From Tolypeutes matacus (taxonomy: Eukaryota > Chordata > Mammalia > Cingulata > Chlamyphoridae), in NCBI GenBank assembly GCA_026826555.1, contig JAKSZT010054335.1:8771527-8835526 (forward strand): a stretch of 64,000 nucleotides of DNA, written 5' to 3'. The position numbers and the translations under genes were made by a program. Below are positions 46,933 to 57,270 of the stretch, in pieces. Position 1 is the first letter of the stretch. Each line of letters opens with the position of its first letter. Under the pieces are notes generated by a model. The model was not told where the DNA came from. It saw nothing but the letters and a program-made list of their open reading frames with translations, and made no database searches.

Positions 46933-47337
46933 GAGGGAAGCAGATATGGCTCAAGCAGCTGGGCACCGGCTTACCACACAGAGGTCCCTGTTCGGTTCCC
47001 AGTGCCTCCTAAGCAAGACGAGCAAGATAGCAAGCTGATGCAACAGGCTGGTGCGGAAAGCTGACACAACAAAATGATGCAATAAGATGACACAGCGAGA
47101 TGACATGACGAAGAGACACATGAGGAAACACAATGAGAGACACAACAAGCAGGGAGAGGAGGTGTCTCAAGTGATTGGGAGCCTCCTTCCCATAGGGGAG
47201 GTCCCAGGTTCTGTTCCCAGTGCCTCCTAAAAAGAGAGAAGATGAGCACACAAAAGAGCAGACAGAGAGCACAAACAAGGGGTGGGGGTGGGGAAAAATA
47301 AATAAAATAAATCTTAAAAAAAAAAAAAAAAAAGAAG
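46933..47337 (+). repeat. Composite DAS-type SINE
   Basis: A tRNA-like head, then a body of CAAGCTGATGCAACAGG / GACACAAC-type repeats, then a second tRNA-like segment near 47150-47228, then the GAGCAGACAGAGAGCAC body and AAATAAATCTT poly(A). It lies between two copies of aaaccatgtag (46922-46932 and 47338-47348). Confidence 0.85.
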
Positions 47338-47348
47338 AAACCATGTAG

Positions 47349-47769
47349 GGGAGCAGATGTGGCTCAAGCAATTGGGCACCTGCCTCCCACATAGGAGGTC
47401 CCAGGATCAGTTCCCGGTGCCGCCTAAAGAGAAGACAAGCAGACACAGAGGAACACACAGAGAGCAGACAGCGAGTGCAAAAACGATGGGGGTGGGGTGG
47501 GGCAAGAAAGAAATAAATAAAATAAATCTTTAAAAAAAAAACAAACAAAATAGACAGACGCCGCAACCAAGAGACTACACAGCCAGCAGGCGATGCATTC
47601 AACAGGGAGAGGGGGCTCAAGAGGTTGGGCAATTGCCTCCCCAACGGGAGGTCCCAGGTTTGGTTCCCAGTGCCTCCTAAAAGAAGAGGCGCAGACAACG
47701 AGCAGACAGAAAAGGGAGCCGTGGGGGGCAGGGGAGAGGGAATAAAAATAAATATTTTCAAAAAAGAAT
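47349..47769 (+). repeat. Composite DAS-type SINE at the same target
   Basis: A tRNA-like head at 47347-47428, the AGACACAGAGGAACACACAG body, an internal AAATAAATCTTT poly(A), then a second shortened head near 47600-47680 and a final A-rich tail. A third copy of aaaccatgtag follows at 47770-47780. Confidence 0.8.
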
Positions 47770-47994
47770 AAACCATGTAGAATATAAGCAACTAATTTCA
47801 CGACTTCTAACAAAATACATATAATTCATGAAAAAATCATTTCAAAAGCATTATCCCTCTGTAGAAGACCATACAAATTGAACTTTAAAATTAATAGGCT
47901 AAATAAATCTTTTTAAAAAATTAATAGAAAGGCACTGCTCTCCTAGGTTCTGTGGATGTGGAACAGAGAAAAAGCAAACCTCAGAATCACAGGT

Positions 47995-48765
47995 TTAAAT
48001 ATTTAAGAACATTTTCATTATCCCAAAAGGAAACATCATACCCATTAAGCAGTTACTTTCCATTTACCCCCTTTACCGCAAGTCCCTGACAGCTGCCAAT
48101 CTGCACTGTCTCTGAATTTACGTATTCTGAATATTTCATGTAAATGGAACATACAATATGATCTTTTGTGCCTGGCTTCCTGACATGTTTTTCAGGTTCA
48201 TCCACACTGCAGCATGCATCAACACATCACTCCTTTTTATTCCCAATAACATTCTGTTCTCTTTATATACCACAGTTTGCTTGTCCATTTGTCCACTGAT
48301 GGGCATTTGGGCTGTTCCCACCTTGCGGCTATTGTGAATAGCCACATGCTGTGAACATGCATGTACAAGTATTTGCTGGAAATGCCATTTTCAATTCTTT
48401 GGGGTAAATACCAAGAAGCGGAATTGTTAGATCATATGGTAATTCTATGTTTAACTTTTTGAGGAATTGTCAAATTGTTTTCCAGAGTAGTTTCATCATT
48501 TTACCTTCCCACCAGCTGTGTATGAGAATTGCAAACTCTCCATATCCTTGTCAACACTTGCTATTATCTGCACTTTTTTATTATAGTCATCCTAGCAGTT
48601 GAGAAGTGGAGCAACACTGTGGCTTTGATTTGCATTTCCCTAATGACTAATGATATTGAGCATCTTTTCATGTGTTTATTCGTCTTTTTGTATATCTTCT
48701 ACGGAGCAATGTCTATTCAAGTCCTTCGTCCATTTATTTTTAAATGTTTCCTTAGTTTTCTATCT
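47995..48765 (-). repeat. L1 3' region, antisense
   Basis: Reversed L1M-type sequence: 'gaacattttcattatcccaa', 'tttgtccactgatgggcatt', 'ttggggtaaataccaagaag' and 'ttgtcaaattgttttccaga'. Confidence 0.75.
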
Positions 48766-49307
48766 TTTGCCAGATAGTCATTTTTGTTTGTTGTTATTTT
48801 AAGGGAGAAAGTTGGTACTGTTAGTATTTACTTTATACTTTTATATATGCATAAACCTTCTCTATTTTTAACAGCTTACAACATGAAACAGTGTGCACTG
48901 ACAAGCTCTGTGAAAGATGAAGAAGTAAGTTCACTTACACTGTGGCACCCCTCTCCATTTCCCCTGTAACTCCTTAGTTGTTGCTGGCATATTCTTTGAC
49001 TTTTTTTTGTCCTGGTCTATTACAAAATCATTATTATTTTATTTTACAATGAGGAGCTTTGTTTCAAGAATATCTATTCCAATCTGTTTTGTTAAAGTAA
49101 TTACCAGACTTAAATCTATGCTTAAATGGATTCATTTTTCACAGTTTTTCCATTTTATGAGTTATTTGATTCATTCAGTTAGTTGAATTATATCTAAGTA
49201 ACTTTTTTAGGAAGGACATATAGGTAGTTATATTTCTGAAGTTCAAGCATATTGAGAGATCATCCTTCTATTATTAACTTGATGTGTTAATGACAACCAG
49301 TCTGGGT

Positions 49308-49426
49308 AATGAAAAATAACAATAGCAGCTAATGTTTACTGAACATCTACTATGTACTAGGTACCAAGCAAACAATGGTCCGGAATAACCCAATGAGGTA
49401 AATATTAGTATCCAAATTTTACAGAC
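49308..49426 (-). repeat. MIR, first part (split)
   Basis: 'agctaatgtttactgaacat', 'ctactatgtactaggtacca' and 'ccaaattttacagaca'. It continues at 49762. Confidence 0.65.
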
Positions 49427-49761
49427 ATTCCAAAATATGGATGAATGTTTACAGTAGCCAATCACAAAAGATCATATATTATATGATTTCTTTTATATTC
49501 TATTTAAAATTTGTCAAATATGTGCAGACCTAGTGTTTCAGGTGGTGAAAAGGAATAGGGTGTGACTGCTAACAGGTGTTGAGTTTCTTTTAGGGATGAA
49601 AAATTCATTCTAAAGATAGCTTCTGGTTATGGTTTCATAACCCTGTGAATGTTCTAAACACTCTTGAATTTTACCTTTTATAGGGTTGAATTGTATAATA
49701 TGTAAATAATATCGCAATAAATCTGCTAAAAATGAAAAATAAATAAATAAATAAAATAAAA
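49427..49761 (+). repeat. L1 3' end inserted in a MIR
   Basis: 'tgactgctaacaggtgttg', 'ttgaattgtataatatgta' and 'atatcgcaataaatctgc' followed by an AAATAAAT tail. MIR sequence flanks it on both sides. Confidence 0.65.
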
Positions 49762-49850
49762 GAGGTTAAATGATTTCCCAAGGCCACATACAAGAAGTAG
49801 CAAATTTATAAGCCCAGATCTGATATGAAATCAGAGCTTTTATTGACTAT
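49762..49850 (-). repeat. MIR, second part
   Basis: 'agaggttaaatgatttccca', 'aggccacata' and 'agcccagatctgatatgaaa' complete the interrupted MIR. Confidence 0.6.
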
Positions 49851-50320
49851 TAACAAGTCAGTCCTACTATTCCAAGACGAGAGAATAAACTCCAAATAGG
49901 CACTACAAGTTTCTCCTGTGCTCTGCTACAAGTAGCCCTTTTGGAACTTCCTTATTTCCAGTACCTTAACACATGCTTTAACTAGAGGAGACATGTCAAA
50001 TTAATATCCTTTTATTACTTAGTCCAAACTATACTGTATATTGCAGGTAGTATTTAAAATTCTTTAATTCAAGACTGGACATTCCCTAGTTTCAGAAAAA
50101 ATGAAATTTCCTTTTTTCTTCTTTGGGTGTGAATCATTTTTGATGATTATGAAGAAGAGGAAAAGTTAAAAATGTATACTTTCTGTTATACTTCTGGATT
50201 CCAGATAGACTGGAGGGCAGCAGTACCAGAAGCAGAGACACTCACTGGAGGCCTCTGCAATACTGCAGCTGTTTAGAGCTTCAGCAATGTCTGAATAAAG
50301 GGTTAACAAGAAAGAAAACT

Positions 50321-50398
50321 GGGGAGCGGGTGTAGCTCAGTGGTTGAGCTCCTGCTTCCTATTGGGGGAGGGGAAGGGAGGGGAGGGGAAAAGGAAAA
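50321..50398 (+). repeat. Truncated DAS-type SINE head
   Basis: GGGGAGCGGGTGTAGCTCAGTGG is a very tRNA-Ala-like A-box half. The B-box half is replaced by a GGGGAAGGGA-type purine run. Confidence 0.7.
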
Positions 50399-50545
50399 AA
50401 ACTGATAAAAGATGTTGACCCAAAGAAATTAAGGATAAAAGGTGAGGATGTGAAATACATGAAAGAATATGGTTTTGAACATGACATTACAATTCCATGC
50501 ACCCTTCTCTCCTGTGAAAGGCACCTTTCTCTCAGAAGTACTGGT

Positions 50546-51106
50546 GCCAGGCCCCGCGTGCAGGTGCGCCCCCAGGCCCCACCAAGCCACACAGCAAGAT
50601 GACGACGTAGCAGGAGAGTGACACAAGGGAGAGCCAAGACAAGACACGCTGAAAAACCAGGAACTGAGGTGGCGCAGGCAGTAGGACGTCCCTCTCCCAC
50701 GTCGGAGATTCCGAGGATCAAATCCCAGTGAAGACAGGAGGAGAAGGATGAGAAAAGAGGGCAGGAAACGGACACAGAGAATTGCCCAGTGAATGGACAC
50801 AAAAACAGCAAAAACAGGGTGGGGGGGGGAATGGATAAAAGTAAATAAATAAATAAATAAAGCCTTAAAAAATGTATAGGGAGTAAGATACAGACTATAG
50901 TTAGTAGTAAAACTTTGACGATGCTCTTTCATAATTTGTTAACAAATATTTCACAACAACACAAAGTATTTGTGGTAGTGACGTGTGGGAGCCCTGTATG
51001 ATGTTATGCATGTTTGTTTTATAAATTCACAATTTTACTGAACACTTATTGTTTATGTATGTTCATGTATGAATGATATACTTCATAAATTGTTTAAAAA
51101 AAAAAA
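50546..51106 (+). mobile_element. Chimeric SINE plus L1-like 3' tail, 5'-truncated copy
   Basis: Positions 50546-50875 are a composite tRNA-type SINE body ('caagatgacgacgtagcagg', 'gagtgacacaagggagagcc', 'ggcagtaggacgtccctc', 'gggcaggaaacggacacaga'). From about 50876 the element continues directly into an L1-like 3' tail ('gactatagttagtagtaaaa' to 'gatatacttcataaattgtt') with poly(A). The perfect 12-bp repeat agaagtactggt lies at 50534-50545 and 51107-51118, so both parts were inserted as one molecule. A longer homologue is at 61247-61926. Confidence 0.82.
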
Positions 51107-51692
51107 AGAAGTACTGGTTCCTTTCAGCAAGGGATGGATTTTTTAGACCCCAAGGTCTGAGTTCAAGGTCTGCTTACTGTTAATGGTATATCACTGCTTC
51201 TAGGCCCTTTTGGCAGAAAGAGCTGAGGTATATAATATTTTTTATAAGCTATATTTTTGAATATTATATCCAACTTAAGAAAAACAATAAATTTTCCACT
51301 TGGTCAACATATACTTAACAAAAACATCCATGCAAGAAAATTATTCAGTGAAATGCTCTTAATTACTGGTTAATTTTTCATTTAAAATTATGTATGTTTC
51401 TTCTACTCTAATAGTAAGCTAGCCACATAAATCTTTCAATTTTATGAAAACAAAGTACACATAATCCTTTATGTGTGCTCTGATCATTTGAGGTTGAGAA
51501 GCCAAAGCTTGAAGGATCTCTTTTCAGTGGTAAAAGTAATGAGGATTTAACAAAGCTTGAGAAAAATTAATATTTAAGAAATAATACATAATACAGAGAC
51601 TAAGCCATTTTTCTTCTAATATTAAAAACATACTAAAATTAAATTATCAAGTTGATCAGAGGAAATTACCTGCTTAAAAAACTACTTTGCCA

Positions 51693-51891
51693 GGAAGCGG
51701 CTGTGGCTCAATCAGTGGGGCTCCCGTTTACCATATGGGAGGCCCAGGTTCGGTTCCCGGGGCCTCCTGGTGAGGGCAGGCCCGCCCGCACGGCGTGGTT
51801 AGCTGACCCAGCGAGCACAAGCAGCAAGGGGGGGATAAATGAATAAATAAATAAAATCTTTAAAAAATAAAAAATAAATAAATAAATAAAT
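51693..51891 (+). repeat. Young DAS-type SINE (GGAAGCGGCTG subfamily)
   Basis: Nearly identical to the copy at 43453-43640. It is flanked by the 14-bp repeat aaactactttgcca at 51679-51692 and 51892-51905. Confidence 0.92.
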
Positions 51892-52639
51892 AAACTACTT
51901 TGCCATTCCTTCACCATCACAAGAACTACTGGTACATACCAAGGATATAAGAGTCCTTGAAAACAACTATTTCACCATTTCCATCCAACAAATAAAGGTA
52001 AGCTGGAGCAACAATTTCATCTCAGAAAAAGGATAAAGAGGGCTAGTCAGATACTGTGACTGACTAGCTTACACATGACTGTACATCTGATCCATTCAAT
52101 CTGAAATAGAACACACACTAAAGATTTATTTCATCTTCTTAAGTTTATCCTCAAGCTACCCAATTTTATCACTCTCTCTTAAGTAACTATTTAATCTAAC
52201 CAGCATTTCACATTTACTTTATTCCCAGAATGAGCTAGATGCTCCCTCAATCCCTCTCCTCCTAATTATTCTACCATCTCTCCCTTCTCGCTCCACTCCA
52301 TTCCCTAGCCTATGTAGACATCACAGCATTCAGCTGCCCTCTTAGCAGCATCCTCAGTGCCCTTTGAGTGCACCTCTCTATAAACTGCCAATCTGGGAGA
52401 CTGGGCTAAGAATTCCCCAGCAGCACTGCATGTCTAGGGAAGCTCTCGCACCACTAATTAATCATATGCTGTTATGTCTTTAATCTCCTTCTCTCAGCCT
52501 AAAAAAGTGCTTGAGTATCTGACATGTAAAAAAAAGAAAAAAAAAACTTCATCTTTTAAAACATCCAAGCTTCTCAAAGAAAAGCTTTTCCTCCCATTTA
52601 CTCAACTCCCTGCAGTCTAGTTGTTATCCTAGACTTTTC

Positions 52640-53250
52640 CCTTTTCCTCACCCTAAAAAGTTATGAATTCATGGTGATTCTTTCCTCTATTCTTCTTCAC
52701 CCCAACTGCTTGAGTTCAGCCCCTTATCTGTTTTCACATGGACTACCGTAGTCATGTCTTAATTAATCTCCTTGCCTCTAATCTCTCCTTCAAGCCCTTT
52801 CCTCTTCTACCGCTTACATCCTGCCACCAGAATACTTCCAAAATTCCGAAGGGGTCTCATTTCTCCCATACTCAAAGCAAATCTGACTTCTTAGTGCCTA
52901 AACATTAAAATGCAACTCTTCATCATGGAATATAAAGCCCTGTACTATCTGCCCCTACCCTACTTGTACTCTTTTTTTACCCTAAGACCCAGGCTTTATG
53001 AATGAAACACAAATCTCAGAGCCTTCTGCTGACCAAATATCTGTGCTCATGCTACTCCATCTTCTGGAATTCCCAGGCCCTCTCCTGCCTCAGTGAGCCT
53101 TACTATCTGTCAAAATCTAGCTCAAAAGTCTCTTCCTCTGTTAAGCCTTCCTGAACCAAATAATAAAGTTGGTCAGTCCTCCTGTGCCACCACTTCATCT
53201 ATGTATTATCTCACATCTGTCTCCATTTATAAATTGTGAGCTCCATTTTA
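52640..53250 (+). repeat. L2 LINE fragment
   Basis: L2-like runs 'tattaattaatctccttgcc' type, 'ggaatataaagccctgtac' and 'ctggaattcccaggccctct', then 'gtctcttcctctgttaagcc' and 'ttcctgaaccaaata'. Ends before an inserted SINE dimer. The preceding 52130-52640 shows no clear repeat. Confidence 0.55.
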
Positions 53251-53261
53251 TTTTATTTTTT

Positions 53262-53480
53262 TTTTTTATTTTTATTTTTTTTGAGTGACTGGGGACCAAG
53301 GAATGAACCTGGGACCTTGTGAGAAGCCAGCACTCAACCACTGAGCCACATCAGGTCCCAAGTTGGTTTTTTCATTTGTTTCCTTGGTCGTTTGTTTTTT
53401 TAGGAGGCACCAGGACCCAAACCCAGGACCTCCCATGTGGGAAACACGTGCTTAAACACTTGAGCCACATCCGCTCCCCT
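53262..53480 (-). repeat. DAS-type SINE, dimer
   Basis: Two minus-strand heads with the aaaccaactt-type linker, as in the other dimers. A T-rich run marks the tail. Confidence 0.8.
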
Positions 53481-53500
53481 CGTTTTTAACCATTGCTTTT

Positions 53501-53625
53501 TTTTTTTTTTTTTTTTTTTGCAGGTAGGAAATTTATTGGGAAGCTCTCCCAACAGAGGGGGTCTGAAGAATAGACTTCAGCCGCCCCCCCCAACATGGCA
53601 GGGGTCTGAAGAGAGACTTCAGCCC
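53501..53625 (-). mobile_element. Unclassified short poly(A)-tailed element
   Basis: On the minus strand it has two similar units, each beginning GGCTGAAGTCT and containing CTTCAGACCCC. They are followed by AGCTTCCCAATAAATTTCC, then TACCTGC and a poly(A) tail. The body of about 105 bases (53520-53624) contains AATAAA just before the tail, like a reverse-transcribed polyadenylated RNA. It is flanked by taaccattgctttt at 53487-53500 and 53626-53639. No tRNA-like boxes were seen. Confidence 0.7.
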
Positions 53626-53637
53626 TAACCATTGCTT

Positions 53638-53822
53638 TTTTTTTTTTTTTAAAGATTCCATCCATTTATTCATTTATCCCCCCCCCTGCTGCCCGTGCTC
53701 GCCGGGCCAGCCAACCACGCCATGCGGGCGGGCCCGCCCCCACCAGGAGGCCCCGGGAACCGAACCCGGGGCCTCCCACATGGCAAACGGGAGCCCCACT
53801 GATTGAGCCACAGCCGCTTCCC
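53638..53822 (-). repeat. Young DAS-type SINE (GGGAAGCGGCTG subfamily)
   Basis: Reverse-strand copy of the young subfamily, with the flanking repeat cctaaccattgcttttt at 53624-53640 and 53821-53837. The left copy is the right border of the neighbouring unclassified element. Confidence 0.9.
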
Positions 53823-53951
53823 TAACCATTGCTTTTTAATCATTGCTATGACCCTTGTGCTGATCACCCTGACAGATGAATAAAATAAAATAAAAATAGA
53901 ATTGAATGGGAAAGATTATAATCTGATGCAAATGTTATAATATGTCCCTAC

Positions 53952-54066
53952 CTGATAACTAATGGTTTTCTTTCCATCATCTCTCATCTGGGGTAAGGTC
54001 AAAGGTCCAGACACTATCCAGACATCTTCAAATCTCTCTGTCAGTTCTCGACAGTACATTTCTATT
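53952..54066 (-). CDS. EXOG: EXOG exon 5
   Basis: 115 nt: one base completing Arg177, then 38 codons (residues 178-215) from IEMYCRELTERF to KKTISYQ. The acceptor is tttttcag/A and the donor TATCAG/gtaggg. It carries the catalytic Glu at position 179 (NRIE segment) and the beta-strand WIVSGPLTLPQ that forms the nuclease core. It continues in phase 0 into exon 6. Confidence 0.96.
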
Positions 54067-54450
54067 CTGAAAAACAAAGCAAAAAAAAAAAAAAATTGCT
54101 TTTTCTCAGACATAAATATAGAAAAGAAGCAAACCATATCAAGCCCTTGGGAAAGATATAAAGATTACTGCATCAGAGAAATTAACTGAAATATGAGAAT
54201 ATGGCACAAAATATTATAAGCATGTAAGCAATGGCTTCCCCAAAATTTATTTATTGCACAAAAAAATTTTTGAATCACACACATTAATACATCAACTCTC
54301 TACATTTTTCATTCAGTTAGTTGAATTATATCTAAGTATGCATTCATACTGAATGGGTGCATTCAGTAGATACACTTTAGAGCTGTAATTCTGTTTACTG
54401 TGCTTTCCCTTAACTTAAACAATTTTTCATGCCATAGCTCTCAAATAAAC

Positions 54451-54481
<31 letters not shown>

Positions 54482-54646
54482 TTTTATTTATTTATTCATT
54501 TATCCCCCCCTTGCTGCTTGTGCTCGCTGGGTCAGCTAACCACGCCGTGCAGGCGGGCTTGCCTTCACCAGGAGGCCCCGGGAACCGAACCCGGGGCCTC
54601 CCATATGGTAAACGGGAGCCCCACTGATTGAGCCACAGCCGCTTCC
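54451..54646 (-). repeat. Young DAS-type SINE (GGGAAGCGGCTG subfamily)
   Basis: Reverse-strand copy almost identical to the other young copies. It is flanked by ctcaaataaac at 54440-54450 and 54647-54657, extended by following T residues. Confidence 0.92.
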
Positions 54647-55747
54647 CTCAAATAAACTTTTTTTTCAAGAATTACATATCAGTTCAACAAGTTGGCAAAC
54701 CTAATTTATTTAACCATCATTCCTATTGTGAGACAACTGGATTTATCATAACATTTTTTATATAATACAACACTGTATTAATTCCTTAGAATAAATTTTG
54801 AAGACCAGAATTATTGAATAAGTATTTTAATGACTGTTGATCATATGTAAAACTAATATGTTCAATAGAGTTATACAAATTTACTATATAATCTTCAAAA
54901 TATGAAATAGCAGTTTCACAACCTTTAAGACACTGGGATTTATTTTAAAATGGTTTTGCTACTTTACTAGATAAAAATGACAAGTAATTTTAATATGTAC
55001 TTTTTAATACTGTAATTAGAAAAGATTTATGAGAGCTGACATCACCACTCCTGGTTTCTTATCTAAAAAAATTGAATCAAGGTATATTTCTTATGCCCAA
55101 TTATAAGGTAAGTTCTCTCCTCCCTTCCCACTCCCCTGAAAAATTTATCCCTTAGAAAAGGAAAATGTTAAATGGTTCCACAGCTATGTAATCAGCAAAA
55201 GACAGAATTTGGAAAAGAAACTCTTTAGGACAAACATCCCAGATCTTCAGCAAATAATTCGCAAGGAAAAAAATGAGGAGAAGGGGAAACCCACATATTA
55301 AAAGGGGCTGTTTGAGGACAAGGGCAGGCTGGCCCCCGAGGAGGGCAGGTCACACACACCAAAAAAGGGACTGAAGAAACACACCAGCCAAATCAGTGTG
55401 GACACTGATTTTGAATCCTGATTGGAACCCAACTAATCAACTAAAAATCAAAGACGGGAATGTGAACACTAAGTAACTTATAATAAGGAATTATTGCATA
55501 ATGATTTATGTGCTATAATAGGACTGTGATTACATTTTTGAAGTATTCTCATCTTCTAAAAATATATATTGAAATATTTATGGATGAAAAGACTTATCTG
55601 TGATCTGCTTGCAGTAGTCTGAGGGAGAGGGGTAGGTGGGAGGGAGGGTTTATAGATGAAACAAATTTGGCCACGACTGATAACTGCTAAAGTCTTTCAT
55701 AGAGTGGGCACTCTCTATAATTACTTTATTTTAAAAATACTGTTTGG

Positions 55748-56095
55748 GGAGGCAGATGGGGCTCAAGCAGTCAGGCACCCACCTACCACATGGGAGGTCC
55801 TGAGTTTGGCTCCCGGTGCCTCCTTAAGAAGATGAGCAAGACAGCAAGCTTACGTGACAGGCTGGCGAACTGACACAACAAGATGACTCAACAAGGAGAC
55901 ACAATGAGGAAACACAATAAGCAGGGAGTGGAGGTGGCTCAAGTGATTGGGCACTTCCCTCCCACAGGAAGGTCTCAGGTTGGGTTCCCAGTGCCTCCTA
56001 AAAATAGACGACGAACAGACACAGAGATAGACAGTGAGAGCAAAAGAGGATGGCGGGGTGGGGGGAGAAATAAGTAAAATAAATCTTAAAAAAAA
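55748..56095 (+). repeat. Composite DAS-type SINE
   Basis: Same organisation as 46933-47337: head, GACACAACAAGATGAC-type body, second tRNA-like segment near 55925-56005, GACGACGAACAGACAC body and AAATAAATCTT poly(A). It is flanked by aaaaatactgtttgg at 55733-55747 and again ending at 56113. Confidence 0.88.
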
Positions 56096-56253
56096 AAAAA
56101 AATACTGTTTGGGGAAAACACAATAGCTTGAAACAAATTCAATCAGTGCCAGTTTTAGATGCTCAAAGAGATCACTGACAGAACTGGTTAAAAGTGTCAG
56201 AAAAATGCAGAAGGCCAAAATGATTTTATAGTTAGGGTCTATCAAAAACTGAT

Positions 56254-56350
56254 TGGGGAGCAGATATAGCTCAAGTAGTTGAGTGCCTGCTTCCAAAATA
56301 CGAGGTCCTGGGTTCAATCCCCAGTACCTCCTAAAAAACAAACGAAAAAC
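56254..56350 (+). repeat. DAS-type SINE, monomer
   Basis: Head GGGGAGCAGATATAGCTCAAG with B box ggttcaatccc and end gtacctcctaaaaaac. Flanks aaaaactgat / aaaaacagat are an imperfect target duplication. Confidence 0.85.
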
Positions 56351-56458
56351 AGATGTTTAACTGTACCAAAACTTTTTTTAAAACTTTTTTAAGAAACTCT
56401 AGAAATACAAGTAGAGGAAAATACAATCCTCCAGGGATGATGAAAATGGCTTACTATG

Positions 56459-56985
56459 TGTGGCAGTTTGATGTAATTATGAATTCCAAAAATATAATTG
56501 CTTGTAAAATGATATATTCCAAAAATATATCATGCTTGTAAACTGATCTGTTAATCTGGGCATGATTAGGTTAGGATTAGGGCGTTGAGCCTCACCCCTT
56601 GGTGGGTGGGGAATTGAATATAAAAGGCAAGGCAAAGGACAGTTGAAGCAGTCTTTTGAGAAGCAGTTTTGATGTTGAAGAGAAGGCCCCAGGAGAAGAG
56701 AAGCAAGCCGTTCACCTGATCATCTACAGCTGACCTTGTGGAGGAAACAGGAGCTAAGCCCGGAGAGAAACGCAGCCCCGGGAAGAGAGGAACCCCAGAA
56801 GCCTGAACCCTGGCAAACGCCGGCAGCTGTCTTGCTCCAACACGTGGCAATGAACGTTGGTGAGAGAAGAAACTTAATGCTTTATGGCCTGGTATCTGTG
56901 GACTTCTACCCCAAATAAATACCCTTTATAAAGACCAACCCAGTTTTGGTATTTCACATTAGCACCCCTTTGGCTGACTAATCCA
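56459..56985 (+). mobile_element. Solo LTR-like element with 5-bp TSD
   Basis: The 527-bp element begins TGTGGCAGTTTGATG and ends GGCTGACTAATCCA, so it has TG...CA ends. The 5-bp repeat ctatg lies on both sides (56454-56458 and 56986-56990). A TATA box (tataaaag, 56619-56626) and an AATAAA (56914-56919) stand in LTR order. No internal viral sequence is seen. I infer a solo LTR of an old ERV-like family. Relatives lie at 24195-24786 and 40557-41115. Confidence 0.68.
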
Positions 56986-57193
56986 CTATGTATGAAGTTT
57001 ATATTCCCAAAAAAGAGTGTCCTCCAAAAATATAGCAAAGAAAATTGGTTCAGAGTACTTACCTTCAGTAGAGTTACCTTTTGAATAAGAAAGACAGAAA
57101 CAGTTCATAGACATACTAATACATTCTCCTGTCACATCATTCATCTTAAAATCATGTTTTAAAATCACATTTACAAAAACTCTCACCCCTCAC

Positions 57194-57270
57194 CTGTTCC
57201 AATATCCAGAATTATTATCAAAATTCTGAGGCACAATATTAGAAAGGTAGAAGGTTTCAGCCATGGCTTT
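57194..57270 (-). CDS. EXOG: EXOG exon 4
   Basis: 77 nt: 25 codons (residues 152-176) plus two bases of Arg177. It encodes KAMAETFYLSNIVPQNF then DNNSGYWN. Asn171 in DNNSGYW is the expected metal-binding residue of the His-Me finger site. The acceptor is tttcccag/AAA and the donor AACAG/gtgagg. Confidence 0.96.

Larger units (their letters stand above)
34494..53951 (-). other. EXOG: EXOG intron 5
   Basis: A 19.5-kb GT-AG intron (TATCAG/gtaggg ... cttttag). It is largely retrotransposon sequence, listed separately. Stretches without an assigned repeat include 35600-36750, 37210-39230, 39590-40550, 45730-46620, 48770-49300 and 51110-51670. In these I saw no exon. Confidence 0.85.
54067..57193 (-). 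other. EXOG: EXOG intron 4
   Basis: A GT-AG intron (AACAG/gtgagg ... tttttcag) of 3.1 kb, holding SINEs and an LTR-like element listed separately. Positions 54660-55740 show no recognised repeat. Confidence 0.9.

Noticed and set aside
47009..47791. 260-codon minus-strand frame, and similar frames at 21227-21877 and 50429-50932
   Set aside because: They are reverse translations of composite SINEs, with Leu/Ser/Cys-rich repeats caused by the AGCAGACA-type bodies.
56459..56985. DNA transposon interpretation of the 527-bp element
   Set aside because: The ends are not inverted repeats. TG...CA ends, a 5-bp duplication, a TATA box and AATAAA favour an LTR.
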